Numbered from the stretch's first letter, positions 40,101-54,178 are shown. The stretch is 64,000 bases of DNA from Dasyornis broadbenti (GCA_013397935.1 VZRN01005826.1:268999-332998); one strand, 5' to 3'. Numbers and translations: made by a program. The notes: generated by a model from the sequence alone, not told the origin.

Positions 40101-43100
40101 TCATAGCCTGTGAGCCGTGGAGATTTTTTTTATTGTTGTGCACCAAGAGCTTTGGCATATCCATTGCTCTCACATTACATGCAAATTTATTATGTTTTGT
40201 GTCATTCAGTCACAGCTAAAGACTGGTGTTGGCTAAAGTGATTTTAATGTTAAGTTCCTGTTTTCTTTGGAGATTTGTAGAATTTTAACATTTTCTTCTT
40301 GTTACTTGGTGGTTTGTAGGTCTTTTAACCCCAAGTATGAAAGGCTTGGACAAGAGACAGTCAAAATAGGGATGTGTTTGAGTAAGATTTGTCTACTAGC
40401 TATATAAACTTCTGAGAAGATGCTGCTTAAGCTTTGAGGAATTTAAGTGAATTTAGCCACTGCTGGTTTAATTTTTTTATGTTAGGTGTTTACCATCAAG
40501 CACTGTGATGTTATTGGAAAAGGCAGGGGAAAGCATTTAGGAATCTGCTAGTGCTTTTACTGTTCCAGAAAGCTGTAGTTTTGGGGAATGGGGGCTATGG
40601 CTGTGATGGTAGGTTTTCTTTTGCCATTTTGTAAAGAGATCGGACAGAACAGAAAGTGCTGTCAGTAGAATAAGCTGTTCTGGAGCAAGTGGAAAGACTA
40701 GGTTCATGGTCTTTTTCTGGTATCTTTTATGGGCTTTTCTTAGTAAAGCTGACTTAATCAAAGAAGTTGCATTTTAAAGGTTGTAGATTGAAAACAAACA
40801 GAAAATGAAAACTTATTTTTAGTGTTTGCTCCTATATATTCTGTTAATAGTGACCTTCTGTCTGAAAAGACTAAACTAGGAATACACAAGCTAGAAGCTG
40901 ACAAAATGTGACCCTGAAATCACGTAATATCCTAGTAATGAGAATGATTGAAATTGTTATGGAAGCTTGAAAGGATAAAGGTTTTCTACTGAGAGGAATC
41001 TGTGTGTATCTCTCAAAAGAAAGTATTCCGTTCAGCACAGTTGAAGAGGAAAGGAGACTGTGATTCTTCTGGCCTTGAAATCTGCGGATGTGAATACGTA
41101 TCCTTTTCCTTCTTTGGTCCATGAACATTTAAAATTTGACTAACATTTTAATCAGCCTTCAGGGCTTCAATTGCCTCTAGGGTCAGGAAGAAATTATTTT
41201 CCTAAAGTGTAATTTGGCATCTTGGCTGCTGATTGTTGCAGTGGCAGATCACGCTGTGACAGCTGAACTGCTTCCTACCCCAAATACTACGTTGTGCCCC
41301 TCTTGTAGCAGTCGCCAGTCATGTGACAGGGATGACTGAAATGACACAGGCAGCAGTAGTTAATTTGCTGCATTTTACTATTCCAGAATATTGAAGTATT
41401 GGCTACAGTATTCGGCTAGTAGTGGACCATGATGTATCAGCTCAAGCTTTGGGAAGAAGTTTTTCCAGGAGAAATTGTTAGGGACTTAGCAGAAAAGAGT
41501 GATCTTCCTCTGTTGCATGGGGAATGGTTTACCTAATAAAGCATGCCCGAGTGATCTCATACTTAATTACTTACAGTGACTTTGCACATTGCTAATAACC
41601 TGTTGTCTATTGGGGACATACTTACTTTGTGTAGAAGGACAGACAAAACTGTTTTTGGACTTGCATGGCAAAGTTGGTGAACTTGCTTAGGCCAGGTAGC
41701 ACAAGTGTAAAAGGTGAGCAACTGCTTCTAATTCTGGAACAGGCAAAAAATTACTCAGAAGGGCACTCTCAGCATTTTACTTTGAAGAAGACTTTGTCCT
41801 CTCTGTGGTCCATGTTGGACAGTCTGAGAGCTGCTCTTAGAGGGATTCCGGTGATTCTTTATGACTTGTCAGTGGAGGTTTTTTTAAATTAGCTTTGCCT
41901 CATTTGAATGAGGTGACTTGTTGCTTCATCCTGAATTGAGAGTCTGAGAAGCCAGTTGCAAATACAAGCTTTCATCTCATGAAGGTATACATATTTATGT
42001 GCCATTTCCTTGCTTTGATGAAATAGCCAATAAAGAGAAACACAGGCTTGAAAGTTAGTCTAAACCAAAGTAAAAGGTACAACCACAGCAACTTCATCAC
42101 TGTCTTGATTGAGATGTGCCTGCTGTGACATGGCCAGCAGCCAGGCTTTGCAGTGCATCTGACTTCACCTGGCACTGTCATCTGCTGTCTGAAAACATTT
42201 CTTACATGGTATAATGATGAATGGCACTTCTATTTAACATGTTATCCACTCAAAATGTTCTCTAACATCTGTTGTTTTGTTGATAAGTTGTTGCAAAGAT
42301 GAAATAACTAAAGAGTGGCTGAAAAAGTGTTTGGGTTTACAAAAGGTCTGTCTGAATTTAGGATGCTTGGGTAGAAAGCTTGGACTTCTTTCTGGGGGCT
42401 TCAGTGTATGTTATCCTTGTGGAAGAATTATTGCTACTTTCTGCTCTTTGTACTGATGGTGTATGATATTTAAAACATGGATAAAGCCTCAAAAATATTA
42501 AGAATTTGTGAATAGGTGAAATAGCCTTTTATACTTTGCTGGTTGTTGATAGATTATTTACACAAAAGGTTGTTCTCCAATGAGTTTTTTGTTTTGCCTA
42601 ATGTCATAATCAAGTGCTGTGTATTCTTTATTTCCAGAGATCTAGAAAGCAATAGAATGCCAAAATGTCCAACCTCAGAGGTGTAATTCCATTTGATTAA
42701 TAGTAAGGTGTGCCTGTATCTATAATTTTTTTTAATTGTGGTTGCTGAACTTGCAATAAATCAAATATATGAGAAAACATAATTTCCTTCTGTATTTCTC
42801 CCTGAGTTAAAAATTGAGAATTTTCCATCTGTGTCAGTTAATCTGTAATTTGGGGTTTTTGCACAGAATATCCTCTTTTGGGCTTTCCATAAGCATGACA
42901 TTTCTGTGAAATCATGGTTAACTGTCATACTCTGCACTTTAACCTAACATGTCAAAGCTTCATTTTCTTACACCTTGCACTACAATTCACTTACAGATCT
43001 TTTTGGTGGTTTTAAAACCAAAATTAAACAATGCACTGAATGTCTTGCATCATATGTATTGCCAGTTAAATTGAAAAGAATTCATTTGTTCTTTATTCTA

Positions 43101-43223
43101 GCATTAAACTTTAAACTGGCAGACCTATTCCAGTAATTTAAATTTCAAAAGCCCAAACTTTCATAAGCTATAGGACTTGATTTTGTAATAGCTTTTTAAA
43201 TGCTGTTTTGGTTTGCTTGGGTG

Positions 43224-43240
43224 TTTTTTTTTTTTTTTTT
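43224..43240. repeat. Poly-T run (17 T)
   Basis: An uninterrupted run of 17 T with no adjoining element recognised. Confidence 0.9.
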
Positions 43241-45088
43241 ATCTTTTGCCATATATTCTTTATAGTTCTTCAATATAAATGGCTGACCTAACTCCTGATT
43301 CTTAGATCAGGGATGGATTTTGGTTGTTTTGGGTAACATTAAGGTATTAACAATAAACACACACAAAAAAATACTAAGTTATTGCTGACACAGCTGACCA
43401 CGACTTCTCATGTCACTGTAAATATTGCAGGAAATGCATATTGTTTATAATCTGAGCTCCTGCTTTCTCCTCTGTCGTGATTCTCACACTCCACCTGAGC
43501 TGGGCTGCCTTCTCAGCCTGTGACACATTAGAATAGTGAGGAATGGTAGCTTGAAAAGTGATTGTATAAAACTTTGTTGTTTGGGGATTTTGTTTACTTG
43601 TTTCACATATTTTGTGTACTAAGAGACTTGGAGATGACAGCAGCAATCTTTGTTTTATGTTAACTTTTACTTTGGGTCATATGAAAGCAAGGTTGTGGAG
43701 CTTGTGCCTTTAAGAAGGTATTGAAATATTTGGGGAAGTCAGGGAAGCACAATGGGATTTACAAACAGTGGTATGTTAAGTAGCATAGTGATTTTGAGTA
43801 CTGAGTGAAATGTCACCAAAGCAGCAAGTGAGGAAATGTTTGGGACAAATATATGTCAAAACTAAGGTTTCTTCTGCATGGTAGGTGCCTTTATTCCTGT
43901 TTACCAGGAGTGTTTTTTGTTCTGTGAAAGTACTGTCACTTTTAAAGCATCATAGAGTAGCATTGTTGGTGACCTTATATCATTTTTGTTAGAACACTGA
44001 GCTTCAAAGTGGGAGGTAAAAAGTTTAAATCTCCTTTCTCAGACCAGGATTCAAAATCCATCTTCCAGTAGTGCACACTGTGTTTTTGTGTGCTGGGAAA
44101 ACCTTAATTTCTTCCTGTTGAAGTTGTTCCTCTTTGTGGAAAGAGAGGCATGTTACCTCTCATTCAACTTCATCTAGCTTGAATGGCAAATGGTAAAGAC
44201 AGTCACAGAAAAAGGACATAAGGTAGAGGAGGAGTTATTTATATGGCTTTTTTTTTTAAATACAATTTTTTTTGTTTGAGGTTGTTACTACATTTCATTC
44301 TAAAGTTCTGCTTTTGTGTGTGTGTGAATAGATTTTTGGGGAGTAAAATGTAGAACTCTGAACTTTTTAAGTCATACAGGTTCTTGTACAGATTATTATA
44401 TTTTACAGGAAGGGCAATGCCCTTATTTCTTTGTCTGTAGAAGAAAGTAGCATTCCCTACATTTTAAGAGGAATTGGAAAACAATTGGCTCACCAAACAT
44501 GCAGAGGAAAGGATTGGAGCATTTGAGGATTGTATATGTGACTAAGGCATGAACTTTTCATGGAGTTTAGTTTTATGGTGCAAACACTTGTAAACTGTTT
44601 CAACTTTTAATGTTACTGTCAAGATGGAGAGCATTGTTGCCATGCTAAGTGTGAAGGAGGCTTTCCAGATATATGGTTAAGATTTTTGATGTGTAAATGA
44701 AACAGAAATTCTGTTAGTTTCTGAACTCTTTCTGTGCTTAGATGTATTAAACTCAGTTATTCAGGTACCCAGCCTGTCATATTCGTTGAAGTACAGAGTT
44801 AACTTGGTACAATCACTCTTTTCAGGGACCTTAGAAAAAGTTTTTCCCCTTGGAGTTAAACATTTTTAGGCTAAAAGACTGATTTGCCAAGTGTGGTGCT
44901 TCTTGAGGAATATTAGCATCACACATTTGTGTTTGGTATTTTGTTAGATTTTGCATTGTTATTTTGGTTTGTCAAAGCTCTGTCTACAAAATGAGATACA
45001 ACAGACTTTAGATGTTTAGATTGTTCTTTTGATTTAATAACCAAATGAGTTTTTGTTAAGTTGCTTAATCTTTTGTTTTTCTTTGCAG

Positions 45089-45150
45089 CTTTCATCCAGT
45101 CGGATGGCATAATAGAAATGCTGCGTTTTGATGAAGGAGACCTATTGCAG
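45089..45150 (+). CDS. TMEM131: TMEM131 coding exon 2
   Basis: A pyrimidine-rich tract ends in TTTGCAG immediately before 45089, and a GTATGT donor follows 45150. The exon is 62 bp. Its first two bases (CT) complete a codon begun in exon 1; a preceding G would give Ala. The remaining 20 codons read FIQSDGIIEM then LRFDEGDLLQ and end in phase 0. In TMEM131 this is the luminal segment directly after signal-peptide cleavage. The exon enters in phase 1 and leaves in phase 0, so skipping it would shift the frame. It sits about 19 kb downstream of the CpG island and 11.4 kb upstream of exon 3. Numbering it as exon 2 assumes a single upstream coding exon, as in the family. Confidence 0.92.
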
Positions 45151-46161
45151 GTATGTGGTTTGAGTAAATCATCTGATCTAGCAATGTTTCATCTTCTTTT
45201 TGATAGCTGCTTTTTGAAACTCATGGGTTAGTGGTGTTTTGAAAATAATCAAGCATTCAGCTCAGATCTGTAGAACCTTTGGACTTTATAAAGTTATTTT
45301 CAACAGTATACTTTGGTGTGTCTAGATGTTCTGGTTCCTTGATGTTTTGTGTTGGGGAAACTGGTGGATTTTACCACAGGTTCTCTCTGGCCTGTTAGTT
45401 CAGTTCTTTTTTCTCAGAAAATTTGGGGAATACTTTGTGTTTAAGGCTCATCTTGATCTGGAGTTGGGATGCAGTTGGCTAATTCATCTGTAGGAAGTGC
45501 AAGTGTTGCAAGATTCCCAAACCTAAAGGCAGTTCTTGGGACCAAGTTACCACTGGGTTTAAAGAAATCCTAATTATTGCAGTAAAGTAATTTCTGTTGC
45601 TAATAGGTGTTTTACATGTATGATGTTGCCATTCCTGTCAGTTTCTTTTGGTGTGAGTCAAAATAGGAAGAAAGTTTATTTTAAAGAATATATGCTGAAA
45701 TTTTGAGATGGTGGTAGTAGTTGGGATGATATACATAGCAACAAGGCTTGATAGTAGAGCTTCGTAACTCTGAAGTTCTATTGACTAGGATTTTATATGC
45801 ATGCATTTTGTGGATTGTACGTATATTGAAAATACTTTCCTTAAAATTCCTTGATAGTGATAGTCTACTACTTGAAAGGGAGCAGAGGAATTACTAGTGC
45901 CATGCTTGATTTATAATTCCTACCTCCTATCTAGTCCAGAAAAGTCAATATATGCATCAACATATTACATATTTCAGGTTTATGATGGTGTCTTTTTTTT
46001 TTTTCCCCTGCCTACCAAGTTTTTTGGGTTAGTTTTTTCTTTCGTCACTGCTTGGTCCTTAATGTGTAACTCAAGAATATCTTACTATAAATATTAAGAC
46101 TATAATGTACAAGAGTAAGATATTTCAAAATTATGTAAACCAGTGACAGGAAACATTGCAG

Positions 46162-46290
46162 TTAAAAACAGACAAAAAAACCCAACAAAAACAAACAGAC
46201 AAAAAACAAAACAACAAACAAACAAAAAAACCCCAAAACCAACCAAACAAAAAAAAAAACCCAACCACCTACCAAACAAGCAAACAAAAA
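46162..46290. repeat. CAAA-rich low-complexity tract
   Basis: About 130 bp made almost only of A and C on the + strand, with units such as CAAA, CAAAA and CCAA. It is the longest such tract in the window and produces a meaningless Lys/Gln/Asn-rich open frame. Confidence 0.9.
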
Positions 46291-49200
46291 AGCTCCAGTT
46301 TCCTCACTAGCCTGTTGTGTAGCTGTCATGTGCTAAACACATTCTCATAATAGATATCCGTGTAGACTTCTGTTTGGACATGTAGAGTAGAGTGATGAAA
46401 GTTTTCCATATAGTGGTTACAGTCTCAATTATTAAAGTTTTTGACTCTGAATATTTCTTTAATTTGCGTGAAGTTACCACATATCACTGTAAATATAAGG
46501 AAAAAAACCCACAAGGCTTAGTTTCTTTTCTTTTGCATACCATATTAGAATATATTTTATTTAATACAAGCAGTTTAATAAAAACGACAGACACGTCATT
46601 GGCTCGGTGTTGAAGGTAAAGATGATGCAGTCGTATTCATTTATCTGTATTTTCGGTGTACCTTTCTCACCAGGTTTTTTACACTAATTCAAATTAATCT
46701 TACAAATCTGTAATTATCTTACTCATTTTAGTTTTCTATTAACCACTAGTTCTTAGACTAGAAAGTAATGGTACTGCTGTGTGCCACTCAATAAGTCATA
46801 TAAAGATGGGAAAGTAAAAGGATTGTTAATTACACTAACTACTGATGCAAGATGCTGCAAGATGCAGCAGAGACGAAAGAACTTATTATGGTGGGACAAA
46901 GTCAAGCCAATTCTGCATGTTGCACCATAAAATTTGCAATGCTTTGGCTTACATTGGACTATCACTTTCCTTAATATGTTGCTGAATGTTTGATTTAAAA
47001 CAAAACAAGAGAGACAGAATTTCTGATCAGTGGTTTCTATGTTTTATATTATGGTTGTGGCTCTTAAGCCAAACATACTTATATAAGTGAAACCACTTCC
47101 TTTTAATCAGAATGATAGCGTATACTGTTTTCTCTATCTTACAAATTATTTGGGTTTTTTATGTAGATTTTAATATGGTGACCTCTTGTGATTATTTACT
47201 GCAATAAAAAAAAAAAGCAATTACTCTGTTGTAAAACCAGACTTATGTCTTGTGAACAGCAGTTACTAAAGTTTTAAACCTACTGGGATGTCACTGTTTG
47301 TCTTTCAGGCTTTCCATAAGTTCTCACAAATGTTTGTTGTTCATTATAAATACCATGATGTAGTAGTAAATCAGTATTGTCTGATGTTATGTCACCTTCA
47401 AGTGTGGTTTGTTTTTTTTTTTAATATAAAAAATAACCAGTTCAGTGCATAAAGTGATTAGTAATCACTGAGGTATCAAAGCTATCTTCTATCTTGGTTT
47501 ATCCCCACTTCCCCCAAGAATTTGCCATCTTTAGAGCAGAAGCAAGCTTTTTCTTGTTTAAAACAATTGCTTTCCGGGTAAGGCAAATCAAATGCCAAGC
47601 CTTGAATAATTTTAGTGTTAAGGATTCCTGCCACCTCCTTCCAGTTGGTGTCAACGCTCTTGGTGCTGGTTTTGTGTGCTTATTTGGTTAAATTCAAGTT
47701 GTTAAAATACTCCTTATGTATTTCAATCACATTTTAGGAATTTTGTTGTAAAAAATAAATGAAATGTGTTGAAAAGTTTGAAAAGTTTGGTTTGACCAGC
47801 CTGACTGAAAATAGCTATTTATTGAAAGAGAATAAATCTTTAAATATTTAAGCAGAAAAACATTATATTGGTAAAAATAAACTGACAATGGAAATTTCAT
47901 GAGGTCATGCTCGTGGATAACTAGCAAAAGTAGAGACTGTAATCTTTGGGTGTGGACTTAGAGTTTGTGGTTTAGAAAGTGCTATACCGTGTAGTTCAAC
48001 CTTCTGTCTTGCCAGAGCAAAAGTGAAAATTCTATTCTTTAGCCTATGTGTTCAGATTAAAGGTTTATATCTAAATAAATTTGTGCTAGTTCTGCCCATG
48101 GATTAAATTAAAACTATGAGGGAATTTCTTCATTCTGTCTATTTGCATGAATTGGTCCTCAGAACTCAACTTTTTGAACTCTTCAAATAATTTAGAACCT
48201 GAACATAGGGTAAGAATAGTATTAATGCAAATGCAATGTAGCATTTGGCTTTTTTCTTCAATAGCAGGTGGTTTGCTGTAGTTGTATAGTTTGTTCAGTT
48301 TGTATAGTCGTTTGACACTTCAGAGGCATAGACTTGGTTGATTTTAATGGACCTTGGGAGATCATGCATACATTTTTCAGGTGATGGTGGGTGTAGGCGG
48401 GCTATGCCTGGCAGGTGCTTGACTCTTCTGCTCTTGAAACCTCTAGAGAAGTACATAACTTGTTTCATTCCTAAGTTGTTTTTGATGCTGCTTTTTTCTC
48501 AAACAGGTGTTCATTTGGGTTTTTTGTTAGGTTGTTTTGCCTCTTCATGATAATTTTATGTTAAAATCTACCTATAACTTCCTCATGCAAGTTTTTAGAA
48601 CACTCTCAATTGGATTTTTATTTGTCCCTACTTAAAGTGTAGTGTTTATTTGGGACATTGTGCTCAGAGAGAGGACAGAGTAGTTTCTTCCCTGTCTAGT
48701 AATGCTTGTTTTAGTAATACCAAAATGAGTTGGTTATGATAGCATTTTGTTTGCTTGTATAGTTTGTATTTCACTGTGCTTTCCTGGTACATTGTTTTCT
48801 TTAGTGTGCTATCAGTTATTCCCTTCCCAGTTTTACATTTAAGCTCTCCTTCAGCTGAACTTCGCTGTGTCTGTGCCAGGCCATCTCCTCCATGTGGTCT
48901 GATTATTTGAACTCTTGTCCAGACCTGACAGATGCTTCATATCTTTGACAATGATGTCATCTGCGACTATTAGGAGGGCTGAAATAAACTACAACTGTTA
49001 CTTTTAATAATTTGTCCTTTCATGTTAAGCCAACATACTGTCTCACTTTTTGAGGACTTTATTTTGAAACGCGAACAGTAAAGGAAAATTTATTTTTCAG
49101 AGCAACGTTTTTGTTTTTATAGTTAATAAAGGACTGTTCCCAGGTCATTCTATTTGTTGTTAGAACTTTTGCCTTAGGTATCTAGTATTCTTCTGCACAG

Positions 49201-49422
49201 TGTAGTTAGGATCACTATTTTCTAGAGTGATTGATTTTTTTATTTTTTTTTTAAATTCAAACTAAGCGTTTGGAAAGTACTTCTGTTTATGTAATAGTAT
49301 TTTAAAAGTAGATATTGCTAAAATGAAAAAGGAAAGTGGTAAAACTTTTCAGTCAAATTATCTTAACGTGAATCTGCTGCAATAATCTTAAGTATATGAA
49401 ACCATTTTTTACAGGTAAACTC

Positions 49423-49458
49423 AGGTAGAAATTATTTTACAGGTAGAAATTATTTTAC
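49423..49458. repeat. 18-bp perfect tandem duplication
   Basis: AGGTAGAAATTATTTTAC occurs twice head to tail (49423-49440 and 49441-49458). A partial related copy (ACAGGTAAACTC) precedes it. It looks like a recent slippage duplication in intron 2. Confidence 0.95.
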
Positions 49459-50039
49459 TGATAATTACTGGTTTGCAGAATAGCTGAAATAGGGAAGAAA
49501 AGAAAACCTATGTGCCTACATATACTTAGTACATCTTTTATGTCTTTGTTCATAAACGGCTGTAAACTGCTTGTTACAAAGACTGGTAGTGAGAATTACA
49601 ATGGTCCTACATGTCAAAGAGACAGGACCTTAATATGACTTGCAGTGGCTCTGTAACAGAGAAGATATGGAACCGAATTACCTTTGTGGGACTCAGCAAT
49701 GTTGGTCTCTTACTAGAGGAAATTTACTATTTTCTGCATGGCATATACTTCATTCTCAGTGGCACAGCAAAGAAGTCTCTTAACAGAAGTTGCAAGTGTT
49801 CAGTTCTGGTGTATTAGAAATAGTGTTTTCAGGGAGTAAAGTGTGTTTTTTTTAATTAACTCAGATTTTCATACTGTGTATTGACTTTTTAAAGAGATTT
49901 GATGTGATCTCTATTGATATCTGTGTAGCCAAAGTGCTAAGAATACAGGCTTCATAGGTGGGCAGGAAAGTGGCCAGACTTTTGACCTCAATGAGTGTAT
50001 TCTACAGGGCAGAGTTCAGCTGGCAGTCAGTTACCTGTG

Positions 50040-50895
50040 ATAGAGCTTGGAACTGAGCACAGCACTGCTTAATGTTGTCTTTAGCAGCCTGGATGGTTGT
50101 ATGGAGAGTACTCTCAGCAAGTTTGGAGATGCTACCAAATTGGCCAAAGTAGCTGTTACACTGGAAGGCAAGACTGCTATTCAGAAGGACTTCAGCAGGC
50201 TGACAGGAACCTCATGACATTCTAAGCTAAGACAAGTGCAAGGCCTGCACCTGGGAGGGAACAACCCTGTGTGACAGGATAGGCTGGGCCATGATAGCAG
50301 CACTGCAGAAAAGACATGGAGGGGTTCTTGTGGACATCAGGTTGAACAAAATTTGTCCATGTGCTGTTGTAGCAGAGACAACTGCCAGCCTGCTGAATTG
50401 TGTGGAAAAAATGTGGACCCAGAAGATAAGGGGTGTGATTTTTTTTCCCCCCACCTGTGGGGCTGCAGCTGGAGTGTTGTGTCCAGTCTGGAACGCCCAG
50501 TGTGAGGAAGGCACTGACATACTGGAGCAGGCACAGCAGAGGAATACAGGATGATCGGGGACTGGAAGGCTTCTCATGTTAGGATATATTTTTTCAGCCA
50601 TTAGGAGAAAAGACCAAGAGGAAAACAGATTGCTGTGGGCAGTGTGGAATTAACAGGAACCAAATTTTTCACTGTGCACAGTGGAAGGATGAGAATCTTT
50701 GGACGCAGATTCCCAAACCCCCATGAAAGGAAAAAAAAAAAAAAAAACTTTTAAACTTAAGGGTGTTCAAACACTGGACCAGGTTACTAAAAGAAGTTGC
50801 AGAATTTCTCTTTTGAGATACCCAAAGCTGTGAGCAACCTGCGCTAATGAGTTCTCCCCTGAGCAACAGCTGACTTGATGGCCACTGGAGCTTTG
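50040..50895 (+). mobile_element. CR1 LINE, sense, 5'-truncated copy
   Basis: The order of blocks is that of CR1: CTCAGCAAGTTTGGAGATGC followed by TACCAAATTGGC, a Leu-Gln-rich ‘CACCTGGGAGG’ block, GCTGGAGTGTTGTGTCCAGT, and near the end ACTGGACCAGGTTACTAAAA and CTGTGAGCAACCTG. A 17-A run (50731-50747) lies within it. Internal stops are frequent. It lies in TMEM131 intron 2 in the direction of the gene. Confidence 0.85.
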
Positions 50896-51928
50896 TTTCC
50901 CGTGTGTGATTTTATAATGGAGTAAGAGCCATCTTAGTTCATTGCCATCACTTGTGAGCAGCTGAAGTTCTGCTTCTTGTACTGGAAGAATTGCCATCCC
51001 CAGGCTTTAGATTAAAAATGTATGGTGCCCAGGAGTGACTGTTACAAAGCCAATGTCATTATGAGCATGTGTTGCATCAGCTACAGTCAACTGATGCTTT
51101 TGTTCCCTTATGTGAGTTGGTCATGAAAAAGCATTGCAAGAATTACTTCAGTCCACTTTCAGCTATCTTTCACATTACAGCATTCATTTTGTCATTTCCT
51201 TAAGCAAGATATTCCTCATTAGTTATGTTTCTTTTAATTATACTAATTATTAGCATAGAGCTCCTGAGTGCTGCAGTGAAGATTTAAGTTGCCATCTATA
51301 TGCCATTTTTGTAGCTGTCTCTCAACATTCAGTTGCAAGCAGCGCATATATTTTCTACAAGAAAGAACTAGCCTTGCTGTAAAATAGCAAGATGTAAAAT
51401 GTTCTGAGTCTTTCAGACTGCAAGTCTTAAATTGGTATGGTTACTCTCCTGTGTAGGAATACAGAAAACTTGTGTTGTTGAGAATTTTGTTAACATTAAA
51501 GAAATATACTTCGTGTCTGGAAACTCCAGGTCTTGACTAAGAGGATCTGCCTCCCTGCTTTGCCCCCACTGTCGCTGTTGAAGACTTCTGAGCTCTAGTT
51601 TACTTGCTTAAAGATAGGTAACCCATGGCATTTAAGATGTCCTGGGGCTGTTCTGGGCATCTACATGGACCTGGCAGATACAGCACAGGGTGTAGGAGAA
51701 ATCGTGTCCTTCTGGACGTCAGTCTGAGACCAGGCAGGCTGCCTTAGGACATTTATCTCAAGTGGCAGCAGATGCCTATGTTTAGATGACAGAATGTAGT
51801 GCTAGGTAATATGACCTCTTACCAAGAAGTGAAGAATAGCTATTATAACAAATTGGTGAGACATTAAAATTAACTTGGTGGTTGTGATTGTTTGGTGGCC
51901 TTTTTTTGTTTTTATGTTCTTGCTGAAC

Positions 51929-51956
51929 ATGGGTATTACCCATGGGTAATACCCAT
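51929..51956. repeat. 28-bp perfect palindrome
   Basis: The left half is ATGGGTATTACCCA and the right half is its exact reverse complement, with no spacer. A further CATGGGTATT follows at 51959-51968, making a third half-like copy. The element lies within intron 2. Confidence 0.95.
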
Positions 51957-53139
51957 CCATGGGTATTTCTTTAGAGACAGCCTTCAGGCTGTAAGGTATG
52001 GGTTTTGATTCTCAATGTATGCAAGATCATTGTCTGGTGTCTTCCACAATTATACTGAGTCTTTAAAGTGTACTTTGAGGTACAGATTCGCTGTGAAATC
52101 TGTCTTGAGAATATAAGCTTGTGGAGAGAAACTATTCTTAAGTCTTGAAACTGGCATTGGCTGTCTGCCTTCAAATTTTCTAGCTCACTATGTGCAAGTT
52201 TTCTCAAGATCTTTATTTTGAAATCCTCTTGGTTTATAGTTTAATCCTTCCAGGGTTATATAAGAGATTAAATTAAGGCATGATACTGTTAGTAGCAACA
52301 GCCTAAATGTTATATGCTGTCTTTAAATTTAAAAAAAAAAATTGTGTCATCTGTCTTCAAGACTTGACCACAGCCTTTTGGGCAGAAGGATCATAAATGC
52401 CCAGTACTGGTAAAAGGGGTGATTTTTCTCTCTCTCACTTTTTTCCCCACTTAGTTGTATATTTCTACTGTTTCTTTTGTTCTGACCTTGGTTTTTCTTG
52501 TTAGGGATTTGGATTGGGAAATTAATCCAACTGAAGAGGTTTTTTCCCTGTAACTTAGCTTATTATGTATCTTGAAATATTAGTAGTGTGCACATGCATT
52601 GTACTTCCTGATCCGTACATTGCAATATTATTATTTGCAATGCTTCTCCAATACAGGCAGATAAGATTTAATAAATGTTTCATATAAATAATGTTTTACT
52701 AATTCTTCTCTTTATGGAAATAAAAATAAACTGGTTTTCTTAAGGAACATAATTTTATTTCTCTTTACCTGATAAACAAACAGAATTAAACACAACCTAC
52801 AGTTTAAATAGTGGATTGATCAGGTACATGGCATTAGTTTCTGGTGTTTTTGTTTGACAGTTTTGTGCAGTCACACAGGAAAAATAGCAAGCCAAACTGC
52901 AGTACAATAGGTCCGCAATTATACTTGAAGATCAAATTTAAAAAGAAGTATTTAGGACTTGTAACTGAACACAAGTTGTATGTTTTTGTTTACTGCATGA
53001 CTTGAAAGATTGACGTGTAATAAAAATGAGTGGTAATTATAGAAACTGCCACATGAGATTTATTTTTGGTTTAGTTCCATGATGCTATGGCTGCTGAAGT
53101 TGGTATGCTATTTCTTTGCTCTTGTTTGACCCTGATCCA

Positions 53140-53221
53140 AAAAACCAAACAAACTGAAAAAACACCAGCAAAATCCACACAACAATATCCACAAAAACAA
53201 TAAAACCAAAAAGCAAACAGC
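53140..53221. repeat. A/C-rich low-complexity tract
   Basis: About 80 bp of irregular CAAA, CCAA and ACACCA units with almost no G or T, in intron 2. Confidence 0.8.
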
Positions 53222-54034
53222 TCCTGCTCAAAAAACAGGAAGTGTAATTAAAAGGAATTTATAATATTACTTGTATTTAATGGAAGTCTGAAAGCAAAAA
53301 CCACGCTTTTCCTTGTAAGCATGAATCTTTGATGGATTTTTGTTCTTAAATATATCTCAGAAATACTAGTCTTAGCAGAGTGATTAATGATTTTAAACCT
53401 GATCTACAGATATTGGACTTAATATTTTCATAGCAAATCTGTAATTTCAGAACACGGGAAAATCTTGGGTGTGCAGTCAGATAATTCTTTTCGCAACAGT
53501 TAACTACATCCATGGCAATGTAGTAGTTGCACTTTTGTGAATTATGTGTATTTCCATTTGTTTCTGCATTTTTCTGGAGTTAAATTTGATCTCCACTGCC
53601 CTCTGTCTAAAAGTTGGCCTGGGTGGGGTCTTAGACTGAGTCTAAGGGATATTGACAGCCAATTACGATGCTTAAGAGTAGATAGAATAAACAACTTTCT
53701 CAATAAAATTATTTGAAATTTAATAGAACATACTGTCTTGTTAAAACCAAAGCTAATTGTCATGGATGGGACAGTGCTGGTAATAGCTGTTTTAGTTGCC
53801 TGTCAGAGGATCTGAACCTGTTAGCTCCATCACCTGACTGTCAGGTAACTGCTGGTGACTTAATGATGTGCTTTAGTTACGTTTTGAAAGAAAAAACAAC
53901 CTTCATTTTTTGAAATAAAGGTTTTGTTTAATTCTAGTGATTAATGTGCTTTCAAGGATATTGGTAAGGATTACAGGGTTTTATATATGATTTTATATAT
54001 CTGTTAATTTCAGAATAAGTTTGGTTGTTGTGTT

Positions 54035-54178
54035 TTAACCCCAGCAGAAGCTCAGCCCTGTGCAGCTGCTTGTTCAATTTCCCCTGTGGGATGGATGGGT
54101 GAAGGGAATCTGAAGAGTAAAAGTGAGAAAACTCATGGGATAAGATAAAGTGACTTTAATAGGTAAAGCAAAATAAAG
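54035..54178. mobile_element. Avian endogenous-retrovirus LTR-like fragment
   Basis: The stretch TGTTTTAACCCCAGC, then GTGGGATGGATGGG, then GTAAAAGTGAGAAAACTCAT and GATAAGATAAAGTGACTTTA resembles an interspersed LTR-type repeat that I know from Neoaves genomes. No coding part is present and orientation is not assigned. It abuts the CR1 copy at 54179. The family assignment is from memory of the pattern and would need a repeat-library search. Confidence 0.55.

Larger units (their letters stand above)
26105..45088 (+). other. TMEM131: Probable TMEM131 intron 1
   Basis: About 19 kb separates the CpG island and gap from exon 2. No recognisable coding exon is present. The first 250 bp after the gap still hold some CpGs and may include the island edge. 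Content I can name: T/G-rich low-complexity tracts at 27584-27616 and 29113-29160, a degraded sense CR1 in two parts (32690-33360 and 33865-34118), a short direct repeat of ATTCCATTAAGT (36937-36948 and 36956-36967) and a 17-T run at 43224-43240. The rest looks like unique AT-rich intron. Confidence 0.65.

Noticed and set aside
46156..46350. Lys/Gln/Asn-rich 64-codon frame
   Set aside because: It is a translation of the CAAA-rich low-complexity tract.
50227..50601. 124-codon minus-strand open frame
   Set aside because: It lies antisense within a CR1 copy.
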